Below, piece by piece: positions 27,980-38,000 of a stretch of DNA of 64,000 nt. Source of the stretch: Sulfuriferula multivorans (lineage in GTDB: Bacteria > Pseudomonadota > Gammaproteobacteria > Burkholderiales > Sulfuriferulaceae); assembly GCF_003851125.1 (NCBI RefSeq), contig NZ_BGOW01000027.1, forward strand, positions 33,248 through 97,247, written 5' to 3'. Every line of letters begins with the position of its first letter. The stretch's first letter is position 1. Under the pieces are notes generated by a model, which did not search any database, was not told the DNA's origin, and worked only from the letters and a program-made list of their open reading frames with translations. The translations under genes were made by a program, and so were the position numbers.

Positions 27980-28180
27980 GACTGCGACAGAACTCAAGCA
28001 CCATAATGAAAAATGCTTACACAAAATTCATTCACTGACTCAATGACCTCGCTCCCGGCACCCGCTTTGCAAAAGCATGCATTTTTTTATCCAGGATGAG
28101 CGTATAAGTAGGCGGGTGCTGCTCACCCCTTCGGCCACGCGATCCGTCACGCTAATTCGCGCTTTAATATGAGGACGGCC

Positions 28181-31100
28181 ATGCCCGAAACAATCCGCGA
28201 TTCCGCCATTCAAAAACCCGCCACGGCGGATGGCATCACCGAGCTGCGACGCCAGGAAGTCCTGCTTAAAACCGGGGCCTTGCAGAATGCGATTTTCAAT
28301 AGCGCCAACTTTTCGAGTATCGCCACCGACGAGAAGGGCGTGATCCAGATCTTCAACGTCGGCGCCGAGCGCATGCTGGGCTACACGGCCGCCGACGTGA
28401 TGAACAAGATCACCCCGGCCGAGATTTCCGATCCGCAGGAAGTGATCGCGCGGGCCGAGGCGTTGAGCGTCGAACTCGGCACCCAGATTGAGCCAGGCTT
28501 CGAGGCCCTGGTGTTCAAAGCCGCGCGCGGGATCGAGGACATCTACGAGCTGACCTACATCCGCAAGGATGGCAGCCGCTTCCCGGCGGTTGTGTCGGTC
28601 ACGGCGCTACGCGACGATCAAGACGCCATCATCGGCTACCTGTTGATCGGAACCGACAATACCGCGCGCAAGCAGGTCGAGGCAGAGCGACAGCATTTGC
28701 TCGATATTCAGGAGGAGACGCATAAACAACTGCAGCAGGCCAACGTCACCTTGCAGGTCAGCGAAGAAAAGCTCGCGGTTACGCTCAACTCCATCGGCGA
28801 TGCTGTGATCGCCACCGATGCTGGCGCGCGCGTGACACTCCTGAACCCCCTTGCCGAACAGCTCACCGGTTGGACGCAGGCGGAAGCCAGTGGTCACCTG
28901 GTGGACGAGATTTTTCACATCATCAACAAAGAAACCCGTCAACCCGCCACTATCCCGGTACTGGAAACCTTGGCACATGGCACGGTACAGGGCCTGGCCA
29001 ACCACACCGTATTGATTGCACGCGATGGCAGCGAGTGCGATATCGCCGACAGTTGCGCACCGATTCGCGACCGCGACGGTCAGGTGATCGGCGCCGTGCT
29101 GGTGTTCCGCGATGTCACCGGGGAATATGCGATACAGCAGACCTTGCGCGACAGTACCGCGCAGATCCAGACGATACTCAATACCGTGGTTGACGGCATC
29201 ATCACCCTCCATGCCATCGGCGGCATCGTCGAGACAGTTAACCCGGCCGCTGAGCGTATGTTTGGCTATACCGCCGCAGAACTCATCGGACAAAACTTCA
29301 GCATGCTGATACCCGAGCTTGATCGAGACCAGAGCAATGGTAATGGTTCCCTCGATTATTACAGTGCTAGCGATGAGGCGCGCGCCAGCGGCCTCGGCCG
29401 CGAGGTCGTGGGTCGGCGCAAGGATGGCAGCATTTTCCCGATGGAGATGGCGGTAAGCGAGATGTGGCTGCGCGGCCAGCGTTACTTCACCGGCATTTTA
29501 CGTGATATCACCGTGCGCAAGCAGGCGGAAGAGGCACTGCTCAAGGCAGGTGCCCTGCAGAACGCGATTTTCAACAGCGCCAATTTCTCGAGCATCGCCA
29601 CCGATGCGAAGGGCGTGATCCAGATTTTCAACGTCGGCGCCGAGCGCATGCTGGGCTACACGGCCACCGACGTGATGAACAAGATCACCCCGGCCGACAT
29701 TTCCGATCCGCAGGAAGTGATCGCGCGCGCCGAGGAGTTGAGCGTCGAACTCGGAACCGCAATCACGCCTGGCTTTGAGGCATTGGTGTTCAAGGCCGCG
29801 CGCGGGATCGAGGACATCTACGAGCTGACCTACATCCGCAAGGATGGCAGCCGTTTCCCGGCGGTTGTGTCGGTCACGGCGTTGCGCGACGATCAAAACG
29901 CCATCATCGGCTATCTGCTGATCGGTACCGACAATACCGCGCGCAAGCAGGCCGAAGAGGCGCTGCTCAAGGCAGGTGCCCTGCAGAACGCGATTTTCAA
30001 CAGCGCCAACTTCTCGAGTATCGCCACCGACGCGAAGGGCGTGATCCAGATCTTCAACGTCGGCGCCGAACGCATGTTGGGCTACACGGCCGCCGACGTG
30101 ATGAACAAGATCACCCCGGCCGACATTTCCGACCCGCAGGAAGTGATCGAGCGCGCCAAAGCATTGAGCGTTGAACTTGGCACGCCGATTACGCCTGGCT
30201 TTGAGGCATTGGTGTTCAAGGCCTCGCGCGGCATCGAGGACATTTACGAGCTGACCTACATCCGCAAGGACGGCAGCCGCTTCCCGGCGGTGGTATCGGT
30301 TACCGCGCTGCGCGACGATCAGGGTGCCATCATCGGCTATCTGCTGATAGGCACCGACAACACCGCGCGCAAACAAATCGAAGCAGAACAGAAAAAACTG
30401 GACCAGCGCCTGCGCGACCAGCAGTTCTACACCCGCTCGCTGATCGAATCCAACATCGACGCCATCATGACCACCGATCCGGCCGGCATCATCAGCGACG
30501 TCAACAAGCAGATGGAGGCGCTCACCGGATGCACGCGCGACGAGCTGATCGGCGCGCCGTTCAAGAACTATTTCACCGATCCGGAGCGGGCGGAGATGAG
30601 CGTCAAACTGGCGCTGAGGAACAAGAAGGTCACCGACTACGAGCTTACCGCGCGCGCCAGGGACGGCAAGGAAACGGTGGTGTCCTTCAATGCGACCACC
30701 TTCTACGATCGCGACAGGAAGCTGCAGGGCGTGTTCGCTGCTGCGCGCGACGTCACTGAACGTAAACGCCTGGATCAGGTACTGCAGGAAAAGAACGTCG
30801 AGCTGACCAATGCCAAGTTCGCGGCGGAAAAAGCCAACCTCGCTAAATCGGATTTCCTTTCCAGCATGAGCCACGAGTTGCGCTCCCCGCTCAATGCGAT
30901 CCTCGGTTTCACCCAGTTGATGGAGTCTGGCTCGCCGCTGCCAACGCCCACTCAAAAGGCCAGCATCGACCAGATTCTCCAAGCAGGATGGTATCTGCTG
31001 GAGTTAATTAACGAAATCCTCGATCTCGCGTTGATCGAGTCCGGCAAGCTGTCTCTGTCGCTGGAACCTATATATCTGCCCGAAGTGCTGCTCGATTGCC

Positions 31101-31999
31101 AAGCCATGATCGAACCGCAGGCACAAAAAAGCGGCATCCACATGAGTTTTATTCAGAACGATTGTCCTTTCTTTGTCAAAGCCGACCGGACCCGGGTGAA
31201 GCAGGTTCTCATCAATCTGCTTTCCAACGCGATCAAATACAACCGCGCGGGGGGAACGGTCGAAGTGACGTGCAGCGCGCACACCGCGGAGCGCATACGT
31301 ATCAGTGTGCAGGATACCGGCGAAGGATTGCCCCCGGAAAAACTCGCACAACTGTTCCAGCCGTTCAATCGCCTCGGGCAAGAGGCCAGCGCCGAGGAGG
31401 GCACCGGCATCGGCCTGGTGGTGAGCAAGCGCCTGGTCGAATTGATGGAGGGCGAAATCGGCGTGGAAAGCACCGTCGGGGTGGGCAGTGTGTTCTGGAT
31501 CGAACTGAACCTGGCGGCTGAACCGCAAATCGCCGCTGGTTCAGACGAACCGCTTGCGCCGATTCAAGCGCGTGTTCAGCATGGCGCAGCGCTGCGCACC
31601 CTGCTGTATGTGGAAGACAACCGGGCAAACATGCAGCTGGTCGAGCAACTCATCGCGCGTCGTCCCGACATGCGCTTACTGAGTGCGGAGGATGGCACGC
31701 GCGGCATCGCGCTGGCGCGCATCCATCAGCCGGAGGTGATTCTGATGGACATCAATCTGCCTGGCATCAATGGTATCCAGGCGCTGAAACTCCTGCGTGA
31801 AGATCCGGAAACGGCGCACATCCCGGTGCTTGCCATCAGTGCCAATGCCATGCCACGCGATATCGAGAAAGGTCTGGCGGCGGGATTCTTCCGCTATCTC
31901 ACCAAGCCGATCAAGGTCAACGAGTTCATGAAGACACTGGATCAGGCGCTGGAATTCGCGGAAACAGGTTTTGATAACGAAACGCAACTCATAACTTAG
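28181..31999 (+). CDS. Six-PAS hybrid sensor histidine kinase with receiver domain
   Basis: The 1272-residue protein has no membrane segment, so it probably senses in the cytoplasm. In order there are six PAS/PAC units (about 25-165, 190-310, 325-445, 450-588, 592-730, 740-860), a HisKA domain with SMSHELRSPLN (His898), an HATPase with NLLSNAIKYN, DTGEGLPPEK and GTGIGLVVSKRLVELM, and a C-terminal receiver with VILMDINLPG (Asp1190). PAS 1, 4 and 5 are nearly identical copies. The start at 28181 has GAGG 7 bases upstream; an in-frame ATG at 28169 is less good. The next two genes are response regulators, so it probably drives c-di-GMP output. The signal is unknown. Confidence 0.93.
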   Translation: MPETIRDSAIQKPATADGITELRRQEVLLKTGALQNAIFNSANFSSIATDEKGVIQIFNVGAERMLGYTAADVMNKITPAEISDPQEVIARAEALSVELGTQIEPGFEALVFKAARGIEDIYELTYIRKDGSRFPAVVSVTALRDDQDAIIGYLLIGTDNTARKQVEAERQHLLDIQEETHKQLQQANVTLQVSEEKLAVTLNSIGDAVIATDAGARVTLLNPLAEQLTGWTQAEASGHLVDEIFHIINKETRQPATIPVLETLAHGTVQGLANHTVLIARDGSECDIADSCAPIRDRDGQVIGAVLVFRDVTGEYAIQQTLRDSTAQIQTILNTVVDGIITLHAIGGIVETVNPAAERMFGYTAAELIGQNFSMLIPELDRDQSNGNGSLDYYSASDEARASGLGREVVGRRKDGSIFPMEMAVSEMWLRGQRYFTGILRDITVRKQAEEALLKAGALQNAIFNSANFSSIATDAKGVIQIFNVGAERMLGYTATDVMNKITPADISDPQEVIARAEELSVELGTAITPGFEALVFKAARGIEDIYELTYIRKDGSRFPAVVSVTALRDDQNAIIGYLLIGTDNTARKQAEEALLKAGALQNAIFNSANFSSIATDAKGVIQIFNVGAERMLGYTAADVMNKITPADISDPQEVIERAKALSVELGTPITPGFEALVFKASRGIEDIYELTYIRKDGSRFPAVVSVTALRDDQGAIIGYLLIGTDNTARKQIEAEQKKLDQRLRDQQFYTRSLIESNIDAIMTTDPAGIISDVNKQMEALTGCTRDELIGAPFKNYFTDPERAEMSVKLALRNKKVTDYELTARARDGKETVVSFNATTFYDRDRKLQGVFAAARDVTERKRLDQVLQEKNVELTNAKFAAEKANLAKSDFLSSMSHELRSPLNAILGFTQLMESGSPLPTPTQKASIDQILQAGWYLLELINEILDLALIESGKLSLSLEPIYLPEVLLDCQAMIEPQAQKSGIHMSFIQNDCPFFVKADRTRVKQVLINLLSNAIKYNRAGGTVEVTCSAHTAERIRISVQDTGEGLPPEKLAQLFQPFNRLGQEASAEEGTGIGLVVSKRLVELMEGEIGVESTVGVGSVFWIELNLAAEPQIAAGSDEPLAPIQARVQHGAALRTLLYVEDNRANMQLVEQLIARRPDMRLLSAEDGTRGIALARIHQPEVILMDINLPGINGIQALKLLREDPETAHIPVLAISANAMPRDIEKGLAAGFFRYLTKPIKVNEFMKTLDQALEFAETGFDNETQLIT
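28262..28680 (+). repeat. PAS module repeat, copy 1
   Basis: This segment encodes LLKTGALQNAIFNSANFSSI through TDNTARKQ and recurs with few changes at 29537 and 29963. Copies 1 and 2 are separated by two unrelated PAS units. Confidence 0.9.
29537..29956 (+). repeat. PAS module repeat, copy 2
   Basis: This is a near copy of 28262-28680 (LLKAGALQNAIFNSANFSSI start). It is directly followed by copy 3 with a period of 426 bases (142 codons), which indicates tandem duplication in frame. Confidence 0.9.
29963..30382 (+). repeat. PAS module repeat, copy 3
   Basis: This is a near copy of 29537-29956. Differences cluster around the SVELGTPITPG segment, and silent differences are visible, so the duplication is recent or kept alike by gene conversion. 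Confidence 0.9.
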
Positions 32000-32001
32000 C
32001 A

Positions 32002-32958
32002 ATGATAAGTGCCGCCGATATTCTTGCCGCCAGCATCCTGATCGTAGACGATAAGGAAGCCAATGTACTGCTGCTGGAACAAATGCTGCGAGAAGCCGGC
32101 TATAGCCGCGTCGCGTCGACGATGGATCCGCATTCAGTCTGCGCGCTGCATCGCGACCACCATTACGACCTGATTCTGCTTGATCTGCAGATGCCCGGAA
32201 TGGATGGGTTTCAGGTAATGGAAAACCTGAAGGAATGCGAAATAGACGGCTATGTTCCAGTACTCGTAATTACGGCTCAGCCGGGCCACAAACTACGCGC
32301 GTTGACCTCAGGCGCGAGGGATTTCATCGCCAAGCCCTTTGATCTGATCGAAGTCAAAACGCGCATACACAATATGCTGGAAGTGCGGTTGTTGTATAAA
32401 CAACTCGAGGATTACAGCCGTGCGCTAGAATCTCTGGCGCTGCATGACCCGTTGACCGGGCTGCCGAACAGGCGGCTGTTAATGGATAGACTTTCATTGG
32501 CCATCGCCCATGCACATAGAAATCAAAGCACAATGGCGGTGATGTATCTGGATCTGGACGGGTTTAAGCTGATCAACGATACCTTGGGCCACGATGCGGG
32601 CGACACTTTACTGCAAATGGTCGCCGATCGACTGGTGGCCGCAGTGCGTCAAGAGGACACGGTATCACGCCTGGGTGGCGACGAATTTGTTATCGGCTTA
32701 TCGGAATTAAGTCACGCCGACGATGCGGTCAATATGGTATTAAAAGTGATACAGGCACTGGCGCAACCCTATAACATTCAAGGCCGCAACGTGAGCATGA
32801 CCGCCAGCGTGGGCATCGGTATTTATCCCACGCATGGCGTAGAAGTAGAAACCCTGATGAAGAGCGCGGATACGGCCTTATATGAGGCCAAGCGCACCGG
32901 CAAGAACACCTATCGCATCGCTGCACACTTCGACCGGGTGGCGATGGCAGGTAGTTAG
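32002..32958 (+). CDS. REC-GGDEF diguanylate cyclase
   Basis: The 318-residue response regulator has a receiver domain (residues 10-130; acidic pocket VDD near 15-17, phospho-acceptor Asp61 in LILLDLQMPGMDG) and a GGDEF domain (about 145-310). The catalytic motif GGDEF is intact at 225-229. RQED at 216-219, five residues before it, is a product-inhibition I-site. It should therefore make c-di-GMP when phosphorylated and be inhibited by product. It starts 2 bases after the stop of the hybrid kinase, its likely phosphodonor. Its receiver is nearly the same as that of the next gene. Confidence 0.95.
   Translation: MISAADILAASILIVDDKEANVLLLEQMLREAGYSRVASTMDPHSVCALHRDHHYDLILLDLQMPGMDGFQVMENLKECEIDGYVPVLVITAQPGHKLRALTSGARDFIAKPFDLIEVKTRIHNMLEVRLLYKQLEDYSRALESLALHDPLTGLPNRRLLMDRLSLAIAHAHRNQSTMAVMYLDLDGFKLINDTLGHDAGDTLLQMVADRLVAAVRQEDTVSRLGGDEFVIGLSELSHADDAVNMVLKVIQALAQPYNIQGRNVSMTASVGIGIYPTHGVEVETLMKSADTALYEAKRTGKNTYRIAAHFDRVAMAGS
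32026..32409 (+). repeat. Receiver-domain duplication, copy 1
   Basis: Codons 9-136 of the REC-GGDEF gene match codons 9-136 of the REC-PAS gene (33037-33420) at most positions in DNA and protein, with identical spacing from each start codon (offset 1011 bases). Confidence 0.9.
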
Positions 32959-33012
32959 TTTTTCCATTCTTATCAGACTGAGTCGCAATACAAATTAAGG
33001 AAAGCGAATTTT

Positions 33013-33864
33013 ATGGTGCTTCCCACCGACATTCTTAACGCCAGCATCCTGATCGTGGACGACCTGGAGGCCAATGTGCTGTTGCTGGAACAAATGCTGC
33101 AAGAAGCCGGCTATTGCCGCGTATCGTCGACAATGGATCCGCGTAGCGTCAGCGCGCTGCATCGCGATCACCATTACGACCTGATTCTGCTCGATCTGCA
33201 GATGCCCGGGATGGATGGTTTCCAGGTGATGGAAAGCCTGAAGAAAATCGAAATAGACGGCTATGTTCCGATACTCGTGATTACGGCTCAGCCGGCCCAC
33301 AAGCTGCGCGCCTTGGCCTCGGGCGCGAAGGATTTCGTATCCAAACCGTTTGACCTGATCGAAGTCAAGACGCGTATACACAACATGCTGGAAGTGCGCT
33401 TGTTGTATAAGCAACTCGAACATTTCAACCAGGTGCTGGAACAGACGGTACAGGAACGCACGGCCGAGTTGCGCGAAAGCGAAGCACGCTTTCGCCGGTT
33501 GACTGAACTGTCGTCCGACTGGTACTGGGAACAGGACGAAAACGGGCATTTCACCAATGTTTACGGGCCGGTGCTGGAAATGCTCAGCCCTGCCCAAACG
33601 GATTCCTTACCCGACGCAACCCAGGAAACACCGGCCGCGCGCTGGAATGAGACCGAACGCGCGGCGCTCGCAGCGAACATCGCGGCGCGCCGGCCATTCC
33701 TGAATTTCATTTACAGCCGGGTTCATGCCGATGGTGTGCATCAATATTTTCAGGTGAGCGGAGAGCCGAAGTTCGATCCAATCGGACGCTTTACCGGTTA
33801 CCGTGGTGTGGGCAGGGACGTTACCGAGATCATGCTCGATATTGCTACCCCGGCTACGGCATAA
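33013..33864 (+). CDS. REC-PAS response regulator without catalytic output
   Basis: The 283-residue protein has a receiver (10-130; Asp61) almost the same as that of the preceding gene, then a short coiled coil (LEQTVQERTAELRESEARFR) and a PAS domain (about 155-275). The PAS has the pattern RRLTELSSDWYWEQDENGHF ... YFQVSGEPKFDPIGRFTGYR. There is no kinase, GGDEF, EAL or DNA-binding domain. It may act as a phosphate sink or competitor for the shared kinase, or as an adaptor, but this is inference. It lies 54 bases after the GGDEF gene, with an AAGGAA site, and is convergent with galE. Confidence 0.9.
   Translation: MVLPTDILNASILIVDDLEANVLLLEQMLQEAGYCRVSSTMDPRSVSALHRDHHYDLILLDLQMPGMDGFQVMESLKKIEIDGYVPILVITAQPAHKLRALASGAKDFVSKPFDLIEVKTRIHNMLEVRLLYKQLEHFNQVLEQTVQERTAELRESEARFRRLTELSSDWYWEQDENGHFTNVYGPVLEMLSPAQTDSLPDATQETPAARWNETERAALAANIAARRPFLNFIYSRVHADGVHQYFQVSGEPKFDPIGRFTGYRGVGRDVTEIMLDIATPATA
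33037..33420 (+). repeat. Receiver-domain duplication, copy 2
   Basis: This is the partner of 32026-32409. Similarity stops just after LLYKQLE, where the two proteins switch to different output domains, so the duplication boundary falls at the domain boundary. Confidence 0.9.
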
Positions 33865-33944
33865 CCCAGGCGCGATCCGTACCCGAAAAAATCAGGGGAC
33901 ATGGCGCTACGCCTGCACTTCCGAAAACGGGAGCGATCTCCTGG

Positions 33945-34964
33945 CTACGACTCATATCCCTGTGGATTTTGTGACTGCCAGCGCCACGAATCGGCACACA
34001 TGACATTCACATCGCGTTGCGCCTGCCAGCCGAATAACTGCTGCGCGAGTGCAGGGTCGGCATAACAACTGGCGATATCCCCTGCTCTTCGATCTACAAT
34101 CTGGTAGGGTATTTCACGTCCACTTGCCGCGGCAAAAGCCCGCACCATATCCAGCACGCTATAACCGCGCCCGGTACCCAGATTGACCGTCACCAGACCC
34201 TCGTGACTTTCCAGATAACGCAGCGCCGCCACATGCCCCAAGGCCAAATCCACCACGTGAATGTAATCCCGCACACCGGTGCCGTCCGGGGTCGGATAGT
34301 CGCCGCCGAATGCTCTCAAAAATGGTAGCCGCCCCACCGCCACCTGCGCAATGTAAGGCATCAGATTGCTCGGAATGCCGTTCGGGTCTTCTCCAATTGT
34401 CCCGCTCTCATGCGCACCAACCGGATTGAAATAACGCAACAGTGCAATGCGCCAGGATGGATCGGCAAGGTACAGATCACGCAGAATTTCTTCCACGATG
34501 AACTTGCTGCGCCCGTAGGGATTAGTGGTCGCGCCCACCGGGAAATCCTCCTTGATGGGCACGGTATGGGGGTCGCCGTAGACCGTCGCTGACGAACTAA
34601 ACACAATGCTCTTCACGCCCGCCTCGGCCATCACCTGACACAAGGTCAGCGTGCCCGACACGTTGTTTTCATAGTATCGCAGCGGCTGTTCCACCGACTC
34701 CCCAACCGCCTTGAGTCCGGCAAAATGAATGACCGACTGGATGGCATGCTGCGCAAAAATAGCCGCCAGCGCGTCGCGGTCGCGCACGTCCGCCTGGTAA
34801 AAAATCGGTTTCTTTCCGGTGATGTCTTCCACCCGTTTCAACGCAACTTGCTTGCTGTTGCTCAGGTTGTCGACTACCACGACTTCGAATCCTGCGTTGA
34901 GCAACTCCACGCAGGTATGGGAACCAATGTAGCCGGCTCCGCCGGTGATCAGGATAGTTGTCAT
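33945..34964 (-). CDS. galE: UDP-glucose 4-epimerase
   Basis: GalE interconverts UDP-glucose and UDP-galactose, here probably to supply sugar for the adjacent exopolysaccharide locus. The 339-residue SDR protein starts [20 protein letters not shown] (NAD site). It has the catalytic Ser in [10 protein letters not shown] and the Tyr/Lys pair in [15 protein letters not shown] use the ATG at 34964, since the family begins with the Rossmann motif. It is the last gene of the minus-strand polysaccharide locus, 64 bases after the DUF4838 gene, and convergent with the REC-PAS gene. Confidence 0.96.
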   Translation of the reverse strand: MTTILITGGAGYIGSHTCVELLNAGFEVVVVDNLSNSKQVALKRVEDITGKKPIFYQADVRDRDALAAIFAQHAIQSVIHFAGLKAVGESVEQPLRYYENNVSGTLTLCQVMAEAGVKSIVFSSSATVYGDPHTVPIKEDFPVGATTNPYGRSKFIVEEILRDLYLADPSWRIALLRYFNPVGAHESGTIGEDPNGIPSNLMPYIAQVAVGRLPFLRAFGGDYPTPDGTGVRDYIHVVDLALGHVAALRYLESHEGLVTVNLGTGRGYSVLDMVRAFAAASGREIPYQIVDRRAGDIASCYADPALAQQLFGWQAQRDVNVMCADSWRWQSQNPQGYES

Positions 34965-35028
34965 TTTGTTTTCTCTATTAATACAAAAGGTCATTGCGCG
35001 TTAACTTTCACTGCAGGAAACGCTTATT

Positions 35029-38000
35029 TCAATGTTTATCCGGCACCCGGACTGCAATGAATCGATCCACATAAACATACTTCACATATTTTTCACCAGG
35101 CGCCTGGATATAAATACCTTTGCCCTGGTCTGTACCGTAACGGAACGGGCCGCCAGGCACCTTGATCAGATGGTACTGGCCATCATTCAAAACGCCTATC
35201 AACCCTTGATTGAATAAACCCATCGGCGGGTAAGAACCCACCTTTATACCCACATCCTTGTCATGATTCGCGGCAGCATCGGTCCGAACACTCGCATACA
35301 ATTCCCAGCGTCCTTGTTTGGGAAGTTTGTCCAGCTTGAATTGCACCGCCCAGGTGGAAGAATCGCCGTTCATCCTGGCCGCTGCACCATCGGACGCCGC
35401 TTTATCCTGAACGATTTGCGCTGAATCATAGCGATTGAAGCTCAAATCCTGAAAATCTCTCCAGTCTGATCTGGGCAAACCACGCACCATCGCCGGTGCC
35501 TCCGGTGTACGCCGCTCGACTGCCAGTAATTCATCCAACTCTTTTATATTGCCGCCCTGACGGTATTCGCTGACTTTCGCCGTCCGGATGGTCTGATTGA
35601 AACGTGCCATGCGCTTCACCGTATCCGGTTGCCAGTTGATGCCTCGCTGCACAGCTTCGTCCGCATACTCTTTACGCCGTACCAGAATGACGTAATCCAC
35701 CGGCATGCGCGCTTCTTTCACATGTTCCAGCCACACCGGGTTGTTTGCCGCTGCGGCCTGCGCTTTTTCGAACAACTGGTCAGCGGCACGCACAAAATCC
35801 AGATTCAGCATCGCCACATCGACCTGGGTTTTCTCGCTGAGCACATCGCCGCTTTTTGCAATCGCCGCGTGCATCAGATCGATGTACTGGAGCACGTACG
35901 GGCTGGCCGCGCCGAAATAGTAACGGCAGTACTCGGCGACCAGCGCCCTGACGTCCTGCTTCGGATCCCACAGCAGCCGCGCGATCATCCAGACACGCAA
36001 GCTGGCAAACTCGGCAGCCGGCGTATTCCAGCTGCCTTCGGCAAAATAACCATGCACATTCGGCAGTGTAGCCAGCCATTGCAGGCTGTGGCCGATCGGA
36101 TAAATGTTGGGCGTGGGCTGCAGGAAACCGCTGAAATTGGTAATGTGATCCCACACCAGAATGTGTTTCGCGATGGCATTCCAGCCGGCGATATCCTGAC
36201 CCAGTTTCTGGTTTCTTCCCTGGTTCAGCGGCGAGCTGTAATCCACCTGTATCGTCATCGGGAATACCAGCACATAGTCGGGCACCGTCATCCCCTTGGG
36301 CGGCGTGAAGCTCCAGTGATAGGCATTGAAAGCCAGCCGCGCGCCGGGCAGAACCTTGCGTACCCGGTTGGCGATATCGATCACCATGTCCAGTCGCGGT
36401 GCGGATGGCTCGCCGCCATGCTTGTCGGCAAAGGCCTTGCTGGCCGGATCCATATCCCAACCCCAGTCCATGTCATGGAGATCGAACCAGACCTTTTTGT
36501 AGTCCGGTAGTTGTTTCAATCGATTCACAATTGCCTCCGCCATCACCTGACGCACTTGCGGATTCATCATCGCCACCTGACCACCGGCATACCAGTCAGG
36601 ATGTGCCTTGGCATATTGATCCTGCGGCATCAGCTCGTAAAAATTGGCTTCACCACCCTTTGCATCCCAGCTGTGATCCCAGCTATCGATTTCCGGTGGC
36701 GACGCACTGAACGACGGGCCGTGTGATTCGCCGTTGAGCAGATTGTGGGCGCGATAAATCTTGTCCTGCCCTTCATAGCTGAGCACTTCCCGATAGCTGA
36801 AACGCGGCACCTGAAGCGTATTCTGCCGCGCGACCTGCAGTTTTGGTTGCGGCGGCACATACGTGTAGGAAGGGCTCAGCCACTTGACCCCGAGCTTGCG
36901 GTCAAGGAACCAGTTGACACCATACATGGTGCCGCGCGGGGTGGCCCCGGCAATCACCAGATGCGGCCCCACAGTGCGGATGACAAAGCCGTCCTCGCCC
37001 AGCTTGTCGTAGGGGATATCGGGGCACAGCCGTTTTGTCAGAATGTTATCGCGACCGACGACCAGCAAGGGACCGGCCTGCGGACTGCCATCATCGGAAA
37101 AAGACGCGAAGCTCGCGCCGCTGACGCGTTTCAGATAATCGGCCAGCGTGGCGGCCGCGCCCAGTGTGATGGCATCGGCGTTGCGGGCCACGTGGATGTG
37201 ATAGCGCGCATGACCATCGTCAGCCAGAAGCAAACTGGCAGGAGACTTGCCGGCGCCGGCAGCAACCGCGGCAGCGATGATTTTTTCGGCATTACCCTTT
37301 TTTACTGCCGGGGAAAACATGGCCGCCGCCATTGTCTTTTGCTTCATGATGGCGGCTGTAGTCGCCGGTTCGTCTGTCGGGCTCACCGCAACCGCATCAA
37401 AATCAGCCGTGCCGGGTGTAGCCGCTTTCTTGCGCAGATAGAGCACCACCTCGTTTGCGCCCGGCGGCGCTTCCACCACCACCGAATAGGGTTTCCATGC
37501 ATGCGTCCCGCCGGTTACGAACAGCGCAGCCTCCGCCCCTGAATCCAGATTAACCTGCTCCGGCCCGCGCCATCCGGCATCGACCCCCGCCCCCCGAAAA
37601 CTCAACTGGACAAATACCGAACCGTCGGGCGCACCGTTGGAGCGGATCTGCATGCTCACCCGATAGCGCTTGCCTCCCTCGACAGGGCGCTTATCCTGAG
37701 CGGCAAATCCCGCTTTGATGCGCAGGGCCGAGTGCCCTTCTGCGACATTATCCTTGATGATGTCCCCATCGCCCCACCAGGGCGCCTTGCCCGCTTCAAA
37801 GCCGCCGTTCAGAATAATCCGGCCCGGAGCAAGGCTTCCTGCCGGCAACCGCTCAATGGACAAATCGTCGAAATAGGCGCTCCCTTTAGGTTCCGGCTGG
37901 GTATCGTGGCGCAGGTAAATCTGCAACGCTTTCGCATTGGGTGGAATCTGTGCGGCGGGAATAACCGCCGTATATTCCTTCCAGCCGGTCGTCCCGCCCA

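Noticed and set aside
27963..27980. The palindrome read as a terminator of crp-like gene 2
   Set aside because: There is no T-run after it, and its sequence and downstream bases match the other operator candidates.
29498..30982. Minus-strand open frame of 494 codons
   Set aside because: It is the complement of the repeated PAS region. Its own internal repeats only mirror those of the kinase gene.
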